DNA of 64,000 bases, from the NCBI RefSeq assembly GCF_030053425.1, contig NZ_JASGBI010000001.1, positions 2,054,001 to 2,118,000 of the forward strand, in the 5' to 3' direction. The notes below the pieces were generated by a model. That model saw only the letters and a program-made list of their open reading frames with translations, had not been told where the DNA came from and searched no databases. Source of the stretch: Lysobacter stagni. GTDB taxonomy: Bacteria; Pseudomonadota; Gammaproteobacteria; Xanthomonadales; Xanthomonadaceae. Positions 52,085 through 62,504 of this stretch are shown here, one piece after another (positions within the stretch are counted from its first letter, which is position 1; each line of letters begins with the position of its first letter). Position numbers and translations under genes: made by a program.

Positions 52085-52303
52085 ATGCGTCGTTTCAGGA
52101 CCTTCGCACTGGCCGCCGTCGTCGCGCTGATGTCGGCCGCATCGTTCAACGCCACCGCGAGCTGGCAGGGAACGTGGCTGTACTACGACGACGAGGGCGT
52201 ACTCGTCGGTTCATGGACCGCGGGTTGCCGCGAGATGGACGGACGCTGGGGCGTGGAAACCAGCAACAAGGTCTTCGTCCAGGGCTGCCGCGCATCGAGT
52301 TGA
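52085..52303 (+). CDS. Small exported protein, DUF6289-like
   Basis: This 72-residue protein has a signal peptide (cleavage after TAS or ASW) and a mature part of about 48 residues. It includes WLYYDDEGVLVGSWTAGCRE and ends VFVQGCRA, so two cysteines could pair. Small exported proteins with YY..D..VVG..GC patterns occur in Lysobacter-like genomes; I cannot confirm the family. AAAGGAGATG lies a few bases before ATG 52085. A strong hairpin follows. Confidence 0.68.
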   Translation: MRRFRTFALAAVVALMSAASFNATASWQGTWLYYDDEGVLVGSWTAGCREMDGRWGVETSNKVFVQGCRASS

Positions 52304-52325
52304 GCCGCACGTCCACTGACGTAAC

Positions 52326-52354
52326 GACGAAGCCCCGCATCGCGGGGCTTCGTC
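52326..52354. terminator. Bidirectional hairpin terminator
   Basis: A 13-bp perfect stem with a 3-base loop (left arm GACGAAGCCCCGC) separates the small exported protein gene and the convergent zinc-ribbon gene. No T-run follows, so termination strength is uncertain. Confidence 0.65.
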
Positions 52355-52364
52355 ATGCATGGCC

Positions 52365-52640
52365 TCAGAAGTCGAACAGCTCGTCGAGCAGGTTCTTTTT
52401 CTTCTTCTGCCGGTAGGGGTCCGAGGCGCTGTAGCGCGGCGCCTCCCGTCCGTGATCCTGGCGTGGTGGAAGCGGCGGCGGTGCCGTGCGCGAAGGCGCA
52501 TCGAGGGACGCGCGCTCGATCAGCTTGTCGAGTTCGCCGCGATCGAGCCACACGCCACGGCATTGCGGGCAGTAGTCGATCTCGATGCCCTGGCGATCGG
52601 TCATCGCCAGTTTGACGTCGCGGCAGACGGGGCAATCCAT
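52365..52640 (-). CDS. TFIIB-type zinc-ribbon protein
   Basis: This 91-residue protein has an N-terminal zinc ribbon (MDCPVCR and YCPQCRGVWLDRGELDKLIE) and a basic, Lys-rich C-terminus (QKKKKNLLDELFDF). The CPxC..CPxC pattern and WLDRGELDKL are typical of the zf-TFIIB family of small prokaryotic proteins with unknown function. It is located 54 bases downstream of the PHA depolymerase gene in the same direction. Confidence 0.9.
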   Translation of the reverse strand: MDCPVCRDVKLAMTDRQGIEIDYCPQCRGVWLDRGELDKLIERASLDAPSRTAPPPLPPRQDHGREAPRYSASDPYRQKKKKNLLDELFDF

Positions 52641-52694
52641 GGTGCTTCCTCGCGTGCGGTGGTCACCCTGATCTCGGGGCGCCACCGTCGCGGA

Positions 52695-53960
52695 TCAAGC
52701 GCCCTGCGCTGCTTCCCGTGCCGCATGCGCGGCGATGAAATCGCGGACCTGCGGATACACCTGCGTGCGCCAGCGACGACCGCTGAAGATGCCGTAATGG
52801 CCGGCGCCCTTCACGGTGAGGTGCTCGCGGTCGCTTTCGGCGATGCCGCTGCACAGCGCCTGCGCGGCGCGCGTCTGGCCCTGGCCGGAGATGTCGTCCA
52901 GTTCGCCCTCGATGGTGAGCAGCGCGGTGCGATGGATCTTCGACGGATCCACGCGTTCGCCCTTCACGTCCCACAGGCCGCGCGGCAGCAGGTGTTCCTG
53001 GAACACGATGCGTACGGTGTCCAGGTAGTACTCGGCCGGCATGTCGAGCACCGCGTTGTACTCGTCGTAGAAGCGGCGATGCGCGGCGGCGTCGTCGAGA
53101 TCGCCCTTGACCAGGTCCAGGTAGAAATCCCAGTGCGACTGGAAATGCCGCTCCGGATTCATCGCCACGAAACCGCTGTGCTGCAGGAAGCCCGGATACA
53201 CGCGACGTCCGTGCCCCGGATAGTTCGGCGGCACGTGGTGGATGAGGTTGTCCTGGAACCACGACAGCGGCTTGTGCATCGCCAGGTCGTTGACCGTGGT
53301 GGGGTTCTCGCGGGTGTCGATCGGACCGCCCATCATCACCATCGAACGTGGGGTTTCCTCGCCACGCGCGGCCATCAGCGAGATCGCAGCCAGCACCGGC
53401 ACCGTCGGCTGGCACACGCTGATCACGTGCAGCGACTCTGCACCGATCTGGCGGATGAACTCCTGCACGTACTCGACGTAATCGTCGAGCGAAAAGGCGC
53501 CTTCGCTTTCGGGCACCATGCGCGCGTCGACCCAGTCGGTGATGTAGACCTTGTGGTCGCGCAGCAGCGTGCGCACGGTGTCGCGCAGCAGCGTGGCGTG
53601 GTGGCCCGACAGCGGTGCGACGACCAGCACCGCCGGGTCGTCCTTCAGGTCGCGCAGGTTGCCGGCGTCGTCCGCATAGCGCTTGAAGCGCAGCAGGCGG
53701 CAGAACGGCTTGCGCGCCATCTCGCGTTCGATCACCGGGTAGACGGTGCCATCGATGTCGATGGAGTGGATGCCGAACTGCGGCTTCTCGTAGTCCTTGC
53801 CGATCCGGTACAGCAGCTCGCAACCGGCGGCGGCCTGCGCCGAACCCGGTAGCGAAGACAGCCAGCCGCCCTGTTGGTTGAACATCTTGGCGCTGGCTTC
53901 GGCCCAGTACGTCATCGGGGCCATCCAGGCACGGCCCAGTTCGTGAAGCTGATAGAGCAT
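52695..53960 (-). CDS. phaZ: Intracellular polyhydroxyalkanoate depolymerase
   Basis: PhaZ degrades stored PHB granules to 3-hydroxybutyrate oligomers. The 421-residue protein has the usual length and the unusual cysteine nucleophile: SVCQPTV with Cys183, the position of the catalytic Cys in Ralstonia PhaZ1. Downstream GELDDISGQGQT supplies the Asp and KGAGHYGIFSG the His. No synthase (phaC) or phasin is in the window. The start at 53960 matches the family (MLYQLHELGR). The methyltransferase gene starts upstream in the same direction. Confidence 0.92.
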   Translation of the reverse strand: MLYQLHELGRAWMAPMTYWAEASAKMFNQQGGWLSSLPGSAQAAAGCELLYRIGKDYEKPQFGIHSIDIDGTVYPVIEREMARKPFCRLLRFKRYADDAGNLRDLKDDPAVLVVAPLSGHHATLLRDTVRTLLRDHKVYITDWVDARMVPESEGAFSLDDYVEYVQEFIRQIGAESLHVISVCQPTVPVLAAISLMAARGEETPRSMVMMGGPIDTRENPTTVNDLAMHKPLSWFQDNLIHHVPPNYPGHGRRVYPGFLQHSGFVAMNPERHFQSHWDFYLDLVKGDLDDAAAHRRFYDEYNAVLDMPAEYYLDTVRIVFQEHLLPRGLWDVKGERVDPSKIHRTALLTIEGELDDISGQGQTRAAQALCSGIAESDREHLTVKGAGHYGIFSGRRWRTQVYPQVRDFIAAHAAREAAQGA

Positions 53961-54045
53961 CGCGTGGAATCCGCTGTTGGCCCCCGTCGGGCGCGTGCTG
54001 CGGCGCAGCATATCCCAAGGAGCGGGATGCCGGGTGAATCGGGGA

Positions 54046-54654
54046 TCAGGCCGGCCTTTCCAGCGCCACCAGCCGATCCGCGAGCCCCGGAGCCAGCCAC
54101 TGGTGCGATCCCAGGGCGGTAAAGCCCTGCGCCTGGAAGCGCTGGCGATAGAAGCGGGCGGGACGGGGCTTGAAGCCGACGTCATCGCCGTCGGTCTCGT
54201 CTTCGCGGGTGAACGTCTCCAGGAACGCGATGCCGCCACACAGTTCGGCCAGGCCGGGCAGGCCGCGGTCGAGTTCGCGCGTGTCCAGGTAATGCATGAC
54301 GTCGCTGCAGACCAGCAGGTCGACCGGCGGGCAGGGGCGCAGGTGCGCGAAGTCGGCGAACTGCGCCAGGTGCAGGCCGCGTCGCGCGCCGTAGCGCTGG
54401 ATGGCGTAGGCACTGCTGTCGAAACCGAGGTAACGCAGTTTCGGGCGCAGCTTCAGCAACGGCGCGCGCCATGCGCCTTCGCCGCAACCGATGTCGAGCA
54501 CGGTGCGGACGGGGCGCTCGAGGTAGTACTCGGCGGTGGCCACCGCCAGCGCCACCTTGCGCGCAAGCCGCGCGGTGCTGCCGACGGCGTGGTCCTTCTT
54601 CGCCGGATCGCGATACCAGCGTTCGAAATAGGCCTGGTCGTACTGCTTGCTCAT
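54046..54654 (-). CDS. SAM-dependent methyltransferase
   Basis: This 202-residue class I methyltransferase has motif I VLDIGCGEGAW at about residues 47-57, the acidic end of strand 2 (LGFDSSAYAI), and motif IV PPVDLLVCSDVMHYLDTREL. The N-terminal 30 residues (YDQAYFERWYRDPAKKDHAV) are a family lid. The methyl acceptor is not evident. It diverges from the HemJ/CopD-like gene and precedes phaZ in the same direction by 85 bases. ATG 54654 is the start of homologous-looking sequence. Confidence 0.9.
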   Translation of the reverse strand: MSKQYDQAYFERWYRDPAKKDHAVGSTARLARKVALAVATAEYYLERPVRTVLDIGCGEGAWRAPLLKLRPKLRYLGFDSSAYAIQRYGARRGLHLAQFADFAHLRPCPPVDLLVCSDVMHYLDTRELDRGLPGLAELCGGIAFLETFTREDETDGDDVGFKPRPARFYRQRFQAQGFTALGSHQWLAPGLADRLVALERPA

Positions 54655-54734
54655 GGAAGGGCGGGTGGGCTCGATGCGGGACGCGTGCCATGCTATCGCG
54701 CCACGCCGCCTCCACACACCGCCAAGGACCTTCC

Positions 54735-55187
54735 ATGACCGCTTACTTCTGGATCAAGACCGCCCATGTGGTGTTCGTCATGGCGTGGATGGGCGGCGTG
54801 TTCTACCTGCCGCGCATCCTCGTGAACCTGGCCGAGGTTGGCGACGAACCCGCTGTGCGCGCGCGCCTGGTGCTGATGGGGCGCCGCCTGTACCGCTTCG
54901 GCCACATCATGTTCGGTCTGGCCTTCGTCTTCGGACTGGTGCTGTGGTTGGGCTATCGCGTGGTTTCCAGCTTCCCGACGATGGTCGCGCCGGGCAGCGG
55001 TTGGCTGCATGCGAAGTTGACACTGGTGGTGCTGATGCTGGTGCACTTCATCTTCAGCGGTCGCTGGCTGAAGGGCGTGGCTGCGGGCCGTGCGCTGCCG
55101 TCGTCGACGGCGCTGCGCTGGTTCAACGAGGCGCCGGTGTTCCTGTTGATCGCGATTGTGTATCTGGTACTGGCGAAGCCGTTCTGA
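54735..55187 (+). CDS. HemJ/CopD-family membrane protein
   Basis: This 150-residue four-helix membrane protein begins AYFWIKTAHVVFVMAWMGGV, the HemJ-like pattern with conserved His11 and Met near the first helix. It continues RILVNLAEVGDEPAVRARLV, MGRRLYRFGHIMFGLAFVFG and WLHAKLTLVVLMLVHFIFSG. HemJ proteins are haem b-containing protoporphyrinogen IX oxidases in many bacteria lacking HemG or HemY, and this protein could have that role. CopD copper-uptake proteins are the alternative. An element copy follows. Confidence 0.85.
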   Translation: MTAYFWIKTAHVVFVMAWMGGVFYLPRILVNLAEVGDEPAVRARLVLMGRRLYRFGHIMFGLAFVFGLVLWLGYRVVSSFPTMVAPGSGWLHAKLTLVVLMLVHFIFSGRWLKGVAAGRALPSSTALRWFNEAPVFLLIAIVYLVLAKPF

Positions 55188-55247
55188 GGGTTCGTCGTTT
55201 CCGCGAAGGCGGGAACTGCAAGCGCTACAAGATCAGGAGCAAAAGCT

Positions 55248-55561
<314 letters not shown>

Positions 55562-55570
55562 GCGGAAGTC

Positions 55571-55603
55571 GGTGGCCCGGATGCTCTTCGCTCCCGGGCC
55601 ACC
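55571..55603 (-). terminator. Hairpin terminator after alkaline phosphatase
   Basis: GGTGGCCCGG and CCGGGCCACC form a perfect 10-bp stem with a 13-base loop, 18 bases beyond the stop codon of the minus-strand alkaline phosphatase gene. Confidence 0.55.
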
Positions 55604-55620
55604 TTCGTACGACGATCGCT

Positions 55621-57324
55621 TTATCGCGCCGCGCGGAACTTTGCCGGATCAGGAAGCGTGACGGGCACGCCGTTCTCGTCGCAGTCGTTTGCCTTGCACA
55701 GTTCCTGGCGAAGCGCGGGCATGGCCTGCAGCAGGAAGTGGAAGATGGTGTTCTGCTCGACGCTGCCGCGCACGGCATCGCTGCCGGGGCCGCGCGCCCA
55801 GATGCCGACGTCATCGCCGCCATGCGATTCGGCGGCAGTCGGCACCAGTGCTTCCTGCAGGTAATCCGGGTCCTGCGTGTTGACGTTGCGCAGGTCGGGG
55901 CGGCCGTTCTTCGGGATCTGCACGCCGCTCACGGTGTGCTGGAAGCGCTTCGGGCCTTCCGGTTGCTGCGCGCTCGCGCCGACGAAGCCCGGGCCGTTGC
56001 TGTAGTTCAGCGTGGTGTAGGGCAGGCCGAGCTGGTCCAGTGCGTAGCTGCCGTCGCCGTCGTCCTCGCCGCTGCTGCCGCGCACCTTGTCGAGGATCGG
56101 ATTGCCGCGGCGCGGGTAGCCGACGAAGCTGAGCGTGTGCGAGTGGTCGGCCGTGACCAGGATCAGCGTGTCCTGGGCCGAGGTCGCGTCCGCGGCGGCC
56201 TGCACGGCCTCGCTCAACGCGATGGTGTCGGTGAGTGCGCGATAGGCGTTGCCGTAATGGTGCGCGTGGTCGATGCGGCCGCCTTCCACCAGCAGCACGA
56301 AGCCCTTGTCGTTGCGTTGCAGGCGTGCGATCGCGGCGCGCGTCATCTCCGCCAGCGTGGGTTCACCGGCGCCGTCCTGCGGGCGATCCTGCGAGAACTG
56401 CATGTGGTCGGGTTCAAACAGGCCCAGCAGCGGTCCCTCGGCCGGTGCATCGGCGAGCTGCTGCGCATTCCACACGTAGGTTCCGGCGGGATGGCGCTGT
56501 TTCCACTGCGCGATGAGGTCGCGGCCGTCGAGACGTTCGCCGACCTTGTCGTCGTACTCGGGATCGCGCTCCGACACCGGCATGAAGTTCTTGCGGCCAC
56601 CGCCCATGAGCACGTCCGGCCCGTTGCCGAACGGCGTCTCGACCAGCTGTCGCGCGATGTCGATGCAGCCGTCCGCCTTGGCTTCGTCGCTCAGCTCCGT
56701 GTCGTTTTCCCAGTTGCGTTCGGGCACGTGGGTGAACGTGGCGCCCGGCGTGGCGTGGGTCACGCGCGTGGTGGTGACCACGCCGGTGGCGAAGCCGCGA
56801 CTGGCGGCAAGCTCCCACAGCGTCAGCATCGGGACCGACTGCGCGGCCGCGCAATCCTTGCGCATCGCCTGCTGGCCGATGCTGAGCACGCCGGCGCGCG
56901 TCTTCACGCCGGTGGCCATCGCGCTCATCGTGCCGGCCGAGTCGGGCGTCTGCGAATCGGTGTTGTAGGTCTTGCTGAGCGCGGTCGACGGAAAGTACTC
57001 CCAGCTCAGGCGATTGTTCTCGCCCGGGCCACCCTTGCGCTGGCCGTCGAGGATGCGCGCGGCGGCGACGGTGGTGAGGCTCATGCCGTCGCCGATGAAG
57101 AGGATCACGTTCTTCGCCTTGCCCGACATCGCGCCGCGTGCGGCGGCCTGCGACGCGCCGTCGCGGAACCACCACTGCGGGGTTTCGTCCGCGGGGTGGC
57201 GGATGGTCGGCACGTCCACTTCCAGCGTGGTCGGGTTTGCCGATCCGGGCGTTCCGGTGGTGGCGCAGGCGCCGAGGAGGAGGAGGGTGGCGAAGGCGAG
57301 GGTGGCGCGGGGCAGACGGGGCAT
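55621..57324 (-). CDS. Alkaline phosphatase lipoprotein
   Basis: This 567-residue alkaline phosphatase-superfamily enzyme releases phosphate from monoesters in the periplasm or at the surface. The N-terminus has a lipobox (LLLLGAC, Cys20). The metal/phosphate site is clear: FIGDGMS with Asp79, then DSAGTMSAMATGVK with nucleophile Ser129, LVEGGRIDHAHH, VTADHSH and ESHGGDDVGIWARG. The length is similar to PhoA-type monomers with inserts. It is divergent from the dicarboxylate symporter. No pho-box consensus is obvious to me in the intergenic stretch. Confidence 0.93.
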   Translation of the reverse strand: MPRLPRATLAFATLLLLGACATTGTPGSANPTTLEVDVPTIRHPADETPQWWFRDGASQAAARGAMSGKAKNVILFIGDGMSLTTVAAARILDGQRKGGPGENNRLSWEYFPSTALSKTYNTDSQTPDSAGTMSAMATGVKTRAGVLSIGQQAMRKDCAAAQSVPMLTLWELAASRGFATGVVTTTRVTHATPGATFTHVPERNWENDTELSDEAKADGCIDIARQLVETPFGNGPDVLMGGGRKNFMPVSERDPEYDDKVGERLDGRDLIAQWKQRHPAGTYVWNAQQLADAPAEGPLLGLFEPDHMQFSQDRPQDGAGEPTLAEMTRAAIARLQRNDKGFVLLVEGGRIDHAHHYGNAYRALTDTIALSEAVQAAADATSAQDTLILVTADHSHTLSFVGYPRRGNPILDKVRGSSGEDDGDGSYALDQLGLPYTTLNYSNGPGFVGASAQQPEGPKRFQHTVSGVQIPKNGRPDLRNVNTQDPDYLQEALVPTAAESHGGDDVGIWARGPGSDAVRGSVEQNTIFHFLLQAMPALRQELCKANDCDENGVPVTLPDPAKFRAAR

Positions 57325-57470
57325 CGGAAGGCGCTGGGCAGAGGCAAACCGCGATTATGGCGTGCGTCATTGCAGGTCTGGGACACCGGTGTTGCATTCA
57401 CGGGGTCGCTGTCACCATCAGCGTGGGCTATCGTGCCAATCCGACAGGTTGTGTAAAGAACGAGGTCCCG

Positions 57471-58766
57471 ATGAAGCTGGTTTCGGCCTGGCTCCGAATC
57501 CCCTTCTGGCAGCGCGTGCTGGCCGGCTTCGTGCTCGGCGCGCTGGCGGGCTGGGCGTTCGGCCACTCTGCCGAAACCTGGTTCGCGCCGCTGGGCACGA
57601 TCTACGTCACGCTCATCAAGATGATCGCCGTGCCGCTGGTGTTCTTCGCGGTGATGAACGCCATCGGCAGCCTGCACGGACAGAAGTCGGTGGCGGCGCT
57701 GGGTGGGCGCACCTTCGTCTGGTTCGCCATCACGGCCGCGCTTGCGGTGGGCGTGGGTCTGCTGGTGGGCTGGCTGCTGCAGCCGGGGCACGGATTGACC
57801 GGGTTGACCATGGCGCCGGATTACACCGTGCGCCACGTGCCGTCGCCGCTTGAGGTGCTGCTCGACGTGGTCCCGACCAACCCGTTCAAGGCACTGAGCG
57901 AAGGCAAGATCCTGCAGGTCATCGTCTTCGCGGGGCTCGTTGGCTTCGCGCTGGTGAAGCTGGGCGAGAAGGTCGCGGGCCTGCGCAAACTGGTGGGCGA
58001 AGCCAGCGACACGATGGTGCAGGTCACGCGCTTCGTGCTGGAGATGACGCCGCTGGGCACCTTCGGCCTGATCGCTTCGCTGGTCGGCGCGTACGGTTTC
58101 GAGAAACTGCTGCCGCTGGGCACGTTCGTCTTCGCGCTGTACCTGGCGTGCGCCATCCACATCGTGTTCGTGTACGGCAGCCTGATCTCGCTGCACGGGC
58201 TCAACCCGCTCAAGTTCTTCCGCGGAGCCGCGCCGGGCATGCAGGTGGCGTTCGTGGCTTCGTCCAGCTTCGCCGCGATGCCGGCCGCGATCCGCGCGGT
58301 CACTCACAACCTGGGCGTGGACAAGGATTACGCGGCCTTCGCCGTGCCGTTGGGCGCGAGCATCAAGATGGACGGTTGCGGTGCGATCTACCCCGCGCTG
58401 ACGTCGATGTTCGTCGCGCAGTACTTCGGCCTGCAACTGGAGCCGAGCCAGTACTTCACCATCCTGCTGGCGTCCGTGCTGGGCAGCTTCGGCACCGCCG
58501 GTGTGCCGGGAACGGCGATCGTGATGGTGACGCTGGTGCTGTCGGCCGCGGGCCTGCCGCTGGAAGGCATCGGCTATCTGGTAGCCATCGATCGCGTGCT
58601 CGACATGATGCGCACGATGACCAACGTCACCGGCCAGATGGTGGTGCCGGTGCTGGTGGCGAAGGAAACCGGCATGCTCGATCGCGAGGTGTACGAAGCG
58701 GCGTCGAGCAACCTCGGCATCGCCGCTGGCGAGAAGGCCGAAGTCAGCCGGGCCGCGGCGAAGTGA
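57471..58766 (+). CDS. Sodium/proton:dicarboxylate symporter (DAACS family)
   Basis: This 431-residue transporter of the dicarboxylate/amino acid:cation symporter family imports C4-dicarboxylates or acidic amino acids. Typical segments are TIYVTLIKMIAVPLVFFAVM, VPTNPFKALSEGKILQVIVF, the serine-rich re-entrant loop AFVASSSFAAMPAA, PLGASIKMDGCGAIYPALT and the C-terminal FGTAGVPGTAIVM. ATG 57471 has GAGGT upstream. The GNAT gene start overlaps its stop (GTGA), so the two are coupled. Confidence 0.94.
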   Translation: MKLVSAWLRIPFWQRVLAGFVLGALAGWAFGHSAETWFAPLGTIYVTLIKMIAVPLVFFAVMNAIGSLHGQKSVAALGGRTFVWFAITAALAVGVGLLVGWLLQPGHGLTGLTMAPDYTVRHVPSPLEVLLDVVPTNPFKALSEGKILQVIVFAGLVGFALVKLGEKVAGLRKLVGEASDTMVQVTRFVLEMTPLGTFGLIASLVGAYGFEKLLPLGTFVFALYLACAIHIVFVYGSLISLHGLNPLKFFRGAAPGMQVAFVASSSFAAMPAAIRAVTHNLGVDKDYAAFAVPLGASIKMDGCGAIYPALTSMFVAQYFGLQLEPSQYFTILLASVLGSFGTAGVPGTAIVMVTLVLSAAGLPLEGIGYLVAIDRVLDMMRTMTNVTGQMVVPVLVAKETGMLDREVYEAASSNLGIAAGEKAEVSRAAAK

Positions 58767-59200
58767 GCTCGACGGTGGAACTGCTCGAGCGGTTCCCCGA
58801 TGCCGAAGACTACTGCCGCCTGCGTGCGGATGCCGGCATGGCCACGCGCACGATCGAAGCCGCGCGGCGTGGGCTGGCCAACACGCTGTACGGCGTGAGC
58901 GTCGTGCGCGAGGGCGAGGTGATCGGCATGGGCCGCATCATCGGCGACGGCGGCTGCTTCTTCGTCGTGGTCGACATCGCGGTGGCGCCCGAGCATCAGG
59001 GGCAAGGCCTGGGCAAGCGCATCATGGGTGCGCTGGACGCGTGGCTGCGCGCGAATGCGCCACCTTCGGCGGTGGTGTCACTGGTCGCCGATGGCGAGGC
59101 GAAACACCTGTACGCGAAGTACGGCTTCGTCGAAACGACGCCGCACTCGGTGAACATGGAGTATCAGGTCGATCCGGCAGACGCGCGTCCGCCGCGATGA
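58763..59200 (+). CDS. GNAT-family N-acetyltransferase
   Basis: This 145-residue GNAT acetyltransferase has the acetyl-CoA motif VVVDIAVAPEHQGQGLGKRI (V/I-x-x-x-x-Q-G-x-G pattern) and a final YAKYGFVETTPHSVNMEY. The substrate is not visible. It begins with GTG 58763, overlapping the last codon and stop of the dicarboxylate symporter, so its translation depends on the symporter message. It ends 7 bases before the convergent NUDIX gene. Confidence 0.9.
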   Translation: MSSTVELLERFPDAEDYCRLRADAGMATRTIEAARRGLANTLYGVSVVREGEVIGMGRIIGDGGCFFVVVDIAVAPEHQGQGLGKRIMGALDAWLRANAPPSAVVSLVADGEAKHLYAKYGFVETTPHSVNMEYQVDPADARPPR

Positions 59201-59207
59201 ACTGCCT

Positions 59208-59695
59208 TCACACGCGCGAGTACGACCACGACAGCATGCGGCCGTCGCGGTAGGGCATCACACCGTGGAACGAGCGCGGGTCCTCGTCGAAGACCAGTGG
59301 CAGGAAGTTGCGGTCGCCTTCCCACATGGGCAGTTCGTCCAGGCGTTCGATCGGCACCCATTCCAGCGTGCCTTCCGGGTTGCTCGCGTGCGGCGTGCCG
59401 CGGAAGCCGGTGATGACGAACACGAAGCCCAGCCAGTCTTCGCCCTTCTTGCCGAAGCCCGGCCAGCTGATGGTGCCGCGCAACTGCAGCTCGTCGCATT
59501 CGATGCCGGCTTCCTCGAGGATCTCGCGTCGCATGCCGGCGACGACGTCCTCATCGGGTTCCAGCTTGCCGCCCAGACCGTTGTACTTGCCCAGCTGGTG
59601 GTCGTCGGGCCGCGCGTTGCGGTGAACCATCAGCACTTCGCGGCCGTCGGGCGAGAGCACGTATCCCAGCGTGGCGACGATCGGCGTGTACGGCA

Positions 59696-59696
<1 letters not shown>
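59208..59696 (-). CDS. NUDIX hydrolase (8-oxo-dGTP diphosphatase-like)
   Basis: This 162-residue protein has a complete Nudix box, GKLEPDEDVVAGMRREILEE, followed by AGI (GX5EX7REUXEEXGU), and a substrate strand pattern (YNGLGGKL, WPGFGKKGEDWLGFVFVITG) like MutT/MTH1-type enzymes that hydrolyse oxidised nucleotides. The start codon overlaps the stop codon of the upstream metallo-beta-lactamase by one base (TGATG), so the two are coupled. Confidence 0.92.
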
Positions 59697-61088
<1,392 letters not shown>

Positions 61089-61213
61089 CGCAGTTCCTCC
61101 CTCGCGTTGGGCGCGAGCATCGCGCCGGCGTGCGTTCGCCGCAAGCACACACCGTCCGCGCATAATCGCGGGGCATCCCATGCCCCTGTGCGGGGCCCAC
61201 GACGGAGTCATCG

Positions 61214-61813
61214 ATGGCCGACACCGGGCCGCGCCTGCTCGCCTTTGCCGGCAGCCTGCGCCAGGGTTCCTACAACCGCCGGCTCGTCCACGTGCTGGCC
61301 GAAGGCGCACGCGCCGCGGGCGCGGAAGTGACGCTGATCGAGCTGCGCGACTTCCCCTTGCCCGTCTACGACGGCGATATCGAGGCCAATGGCATGCCCG
61401 CGCCCGTGCGCGAGCTGCAGGCGCTGATGGCCTCGCACCACGGCCTGCTGATCAGCACGCCCGAATACAACGGTTCGATGCCGGCGCTGGTGAAGAACAC
61501 ACTGGACTGGATCTCGCGACCGACCGACGCAGGAACTTCCGGCGTCGCGCTGTTCCGCGACAAGGTGGCTGGCATCGTCTCCGCTTCGCCCGGTCCTCTC
61601 GGCGGACTGCGTTCGCTCCTGGTACTGCGCGACGCACTGGCCAAGCTGGGGCTGCTCGTCGTTCCGCAGCAGGTGGCGGTGGGGCAGGCGGCGGACAAGC
61701 TTCCCGATTACGGCGTTCTCAACGACGACCGCCTGCGTACCGGTGTCCACGGCGTGGCCGCGGCGGTGGTGCGCCAGGTGCGCGCGGGCCTTTTGGCGGG
61801 AGAGATGGCATGA
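61214..61813 (+). CDS. NADPH-dependent FMN reductase
   Basis: This 199-residue flavodoxin-like reductase has the FMN phosphate loop GSLRQGSYNRRLVHVLAEGA at about residues 13-32 and the second loop STPEYNGSMPALVKNTLDWI at about 81-100, which together define the NADPH-dependent FMN reductase/chromate-quinone reductase family. It probably reduces quinones or other electron acceptors. The stop codon overlaps the start of the thioesterase gene (ATGA). Confidence 0.93.
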   Translation: MADTGPRLLAFAGSLRQGSYNRRLVHVLAEGARAAGAEVTLIELRDFPLPVYDGDIEANGMPAPVRELQALMASHHGLLISTPEYNGSMPALVKNTLDWISRPTDAGTSGVALFRDKVAGIVSASPGPLGGLRSLLVLRDALAKLGLLVVPQQVAVGQAADKLPDYGVLNDDRLRTGVHGVAAAVVRQVRAGLLAGEMA

Positions 61814-62307
61814 GTGGCAAACAGCGTGAACTCAACCTGCGTTTCCTGGCCGAACCGACCGACGTCAACTACGGCGGCAAGGTCCACGGTGGCATGGTGA
61901 TGAAGTGGATCGACCAGGCGGGCTACGCGGCCGCGGTCGGCTGGAGCGGCACGTACGCGGTGACCGTCGCGGTGGGTGGCATCCGCTTCGTGTCCCCCAT
62001 CCGCATCTCGGACCTGGTGACCGTGCACACCAAGCTGGTCCACACCGGCACCACCAGCATGCATTTTGCGGTGGACGTGAAGGCGCGCGATCCCATGGAA
62101 GGCGTCGAGCACGACCGCCTGTGCACGCACTGCATCATCGTGTTCGTCGCGCTGGACTCGGTGGAGGGCAAGCCGACGCCGGTGCCCGCGTGGACGCCGG
62201 TCAACGACGACGACAAGCGCCTGGCCGAATACGCGCTCAAGGTGATGGAGCTGAGCAAGGGCATCGAGGAAACCGTCGAGCGGCTGGCGGCGATCAACGA
62301 AGGGTGA
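61810..62307 (+). CDS. Acyl-CoA thioesterase (hotdog fold, YciA-like)
   Basis: This 165-residue hotdog protein has the family signature VNYGGKVHGGMVMKWIDQAG with the catalytic Asp/Asn area, then GIRFVSPIRISDLVTVHTKL and VKARDPMEGVEHDRLCTHC. It matches BACH/YciA-type acyl-CoA thioesterases, which hydrolyse acyl-CoA to fatty acid and CoA. It is translationally coupled to the FMN reductase gene (ATGA at 61810). A palindromic repeat begins 13 bases after its stop. Confidence 0.93.
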   Translation: MSGKQRELNLRFLAEPTDVNYGGKVHGGMVMKWIDQAGYAAAVGWSGTYAVTVAVGGIRFVSPIRISDLVTVHTKLVHTGTTSMHFAVDVKARDPMEGVEHDRLCTHCIIVFVALDSVEGKPTPVPAWTPVNDDDKRLAEYALKVMELSKGIEETVERLAAINEG

Positions 62308-62320
62308 GGCTGACCGCTCG

Positions 62321-62376
62321 CGCGGCACTGCCGCGTGGTCTGCCGAACGCCCGGCCAGGGATGGCCGGGCCGGGCG
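62321..62376. repeat. GC-rich palindromic repeat, copy 2
   Basis: This tract (CGCGGCACTGCCGCG, then GAACGCCCGGCCAGGGATGG, then GCCGGGC) is the reverse complement of the repeat at 25458-25510 with few substitutions. Similarity continues toward the thioesterase stop codon. It is a two-copy intergenic repeat. Confidence 0.75.
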
Positions 62377-62462
62377 ACCCGGAGTCAGTCGCGTACCGCC
62401 ACGGATGGCATCGCAGCACTCAACGAGGCACGCTTTTTTCCTGATCCATGAAGCATGAAAAA

Positions 62463-62484
62463 GGCCGCCCGGAGGCGGCCTTTT
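62463..62484. terminator. Rho-independent terminator between thioesterase and NlpC/P60 gene
   Basis: A GGCCGCC/GGCGGCC stem with a CGGA loop is preceded by an A-run and followed by TTTT, so it can terminate transcripts in both directions. It separates the convergent thioesterase and NlpC/P60 genes. Confidence 0.85.
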
Positions 62485-62504
62485 CATTGCACGTGCGCCG
62501 AGGC

